Made by a program: the position numbers and the translations under genes
In this document: in pieces, positions 63,610 to 64,000 of the stretch
Numbering within the stretch: position 1 is the first letter of the stretch
Layout: each line of letters opens with the position of its first letter
The notes under the pieces: generated by a model
Seen by the model: only the letters and a program-made list of their open reading frames with translations
Told to the model about the DNA's origin: nothing
The model's database searches: none
From: Calothrix sp. NIES-4105
GTDB lineage: Bacteria; Cyanobacteriota; Cyanobacteriia; Cyanobacteriales; Nostocaceae
Direction: 5' to 3'
Assembly (NCBI RefSeq): GCF_002368415.1
Contig: NZ_AP018290.1
Coordinates: 9,539,717 to 9,603,716, forward strand
DNA length: 64,000 nt

Positions 63610-64000
63610 ATGAATACTAACATCCAAGAACAGGAAACCGCGCGCGCAGAACAAACAGTTGAAAGATTTATACGCCGTTTCGACCAGTCTTATTTATACT
63701 TGGCATATCATGCAGCGCTTCCCCTCGTTCTAACTCCGGAACTTATAAATTTCCTGCGAGTGCAGTTTCTCCGTAGCGAAAATGTACCTTGGGTTGCAGA
63801 AGTTGATTTATTACTATCTGATTTGTGTCGTCCTGTTGGATATGAGCTTTATGCTATGGATACCGGAGTACGCGCGTATCTCATCGACCAAATGGAAAAT
63901 ACACTGGGTGAAGCGCGGATGCGGGATGTAGCAAAAAGCTTAATTGGCTACGTTAAATATTTAGCTCAAACCAATCCCCATATTAGCTCCAAAGAACTAC
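63610..64000 (+). CDS. Effector-like protein of the vWA-MoxR locus, 3' partial
   Basis: The frame is open to the right edge (first 130 residues): MNTNIQEQETARAEQTVERF, IRRFDQSYLYLAYHAALPLV, LTPELINFLRVQFLRSENVP, WVAEVDLLLSDLCRPVGYEL, YAMDTGVRAYLIDQMENTLG, EARMRDVAKSLIGYVKYLAQ. I recognise this as the N-terminal part of cyanobacterial proteins encoded beside MoxR and vWA genes; they often continue into a formylglycine-generating-enzyme-like or other effector domain, which is beyond the window here. Helical, no membrane segment. The start ATG 63610 is supported by family similarity. Confidence 0.7.
   Translation, partial: MNTNIQEQETARAEQTVERFIRRFDQSYLYLAYHAALPLVLTPELINFLRVQFLRSENVPWVAEVDLLLSDLCRPVGYELYAMDTGVRAYLIDQMENTLGEARMRDVAKSLIGYVKYLAQTNPHISSKEL

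Overview
The window is chromosomal DNA from a cyanobacterium, most likely a filamentous, heterocyst-type (Nostocales/Rivularia-like) species. The evidence is a set of cyanobacterial marker genes (sqdB/sqdX for sulfolipid, ycf46, ycf35, ndhD, the purC-omp85-lpxC-fabZ-lpxA-lpxB cluster, a GAF-GAF-PAS-cyclase of CyaB1 type), many large multidomain signalling proteins, short tandem repeats of the STRR kind in most gaps, and a low GC content. The usual cyanobacterial palindrome GCGATCGC was not seen; GGCGCC is instead strikingly frequent in genes and gaps.

Layout. 1-14 kb is a signalling region: a hybrid kinase cut by the window edge, a stand-alone CheR, a CheB-CheR-PAS-kinase-receiver fusion, a frameshifted peptidoglycan-binding protein, a PRC-barrel protein, several small or broken genes, and a REC-wHTH-Hpt-REC-REC response regulator. 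14-20.5 kb holds two small coiled-coil proteins and two AAA-like ATPases on the minus strand (one with 14 WD40 blades) that share a similar upstream element. 20.6-24 kb has a branched-chain-type ABC binding lipoprotein and a Uma2 protein whose upstream region is duplicated nearby. 23.8-31.3 kb is the lipid A / outer-membrane cluster read on the minus strand from purC to lpxB, each spacer carrying repeats. 32-37.7 kb has the cyclase and the sqdB-sqdX pair. 37.9-40.5 kb has a ribbon-helix-helix-like protein, ycf46 and ycf35, closed by a clear terminator.

41-54 kb is a decaying accessory region: a broken MerR regulator, an intact and a broken PIN toxin-antitoxin pair, an orphan HicB, a broken PepSY-like exported protein, a three-gene XRE operon, two copies of a HigA-like antitoxin (one with its toxin), an XRE-ImmA pair with ImmA frameshifted, a PD-(D/E)XK nuclease gene stopped by TAA, small exported proteins, and a coiled-coil PD-(D/E)XK protein also interrupted by TAA. 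Chromosomal genes return with thrB (54.2 kb) and ndhD (56 kb).

58-64 kb contains a membrane/coiled-coil protein, a MoxR ATPase that has lost its Walker A half, a CoxE-like vWA protein, a DUF4351 protein with a partial tandem copy, and the 5' part of the effector-like protein usually found with MoxR/vWA pairs. This looks like a vWA-MoxR-effector (conflict-type) locus disrupted by repeats. It and the interrupted genes of 44-54 kb are the best candidates for unusual biology. No tRNA, rRNA or CRISPR array was seen.
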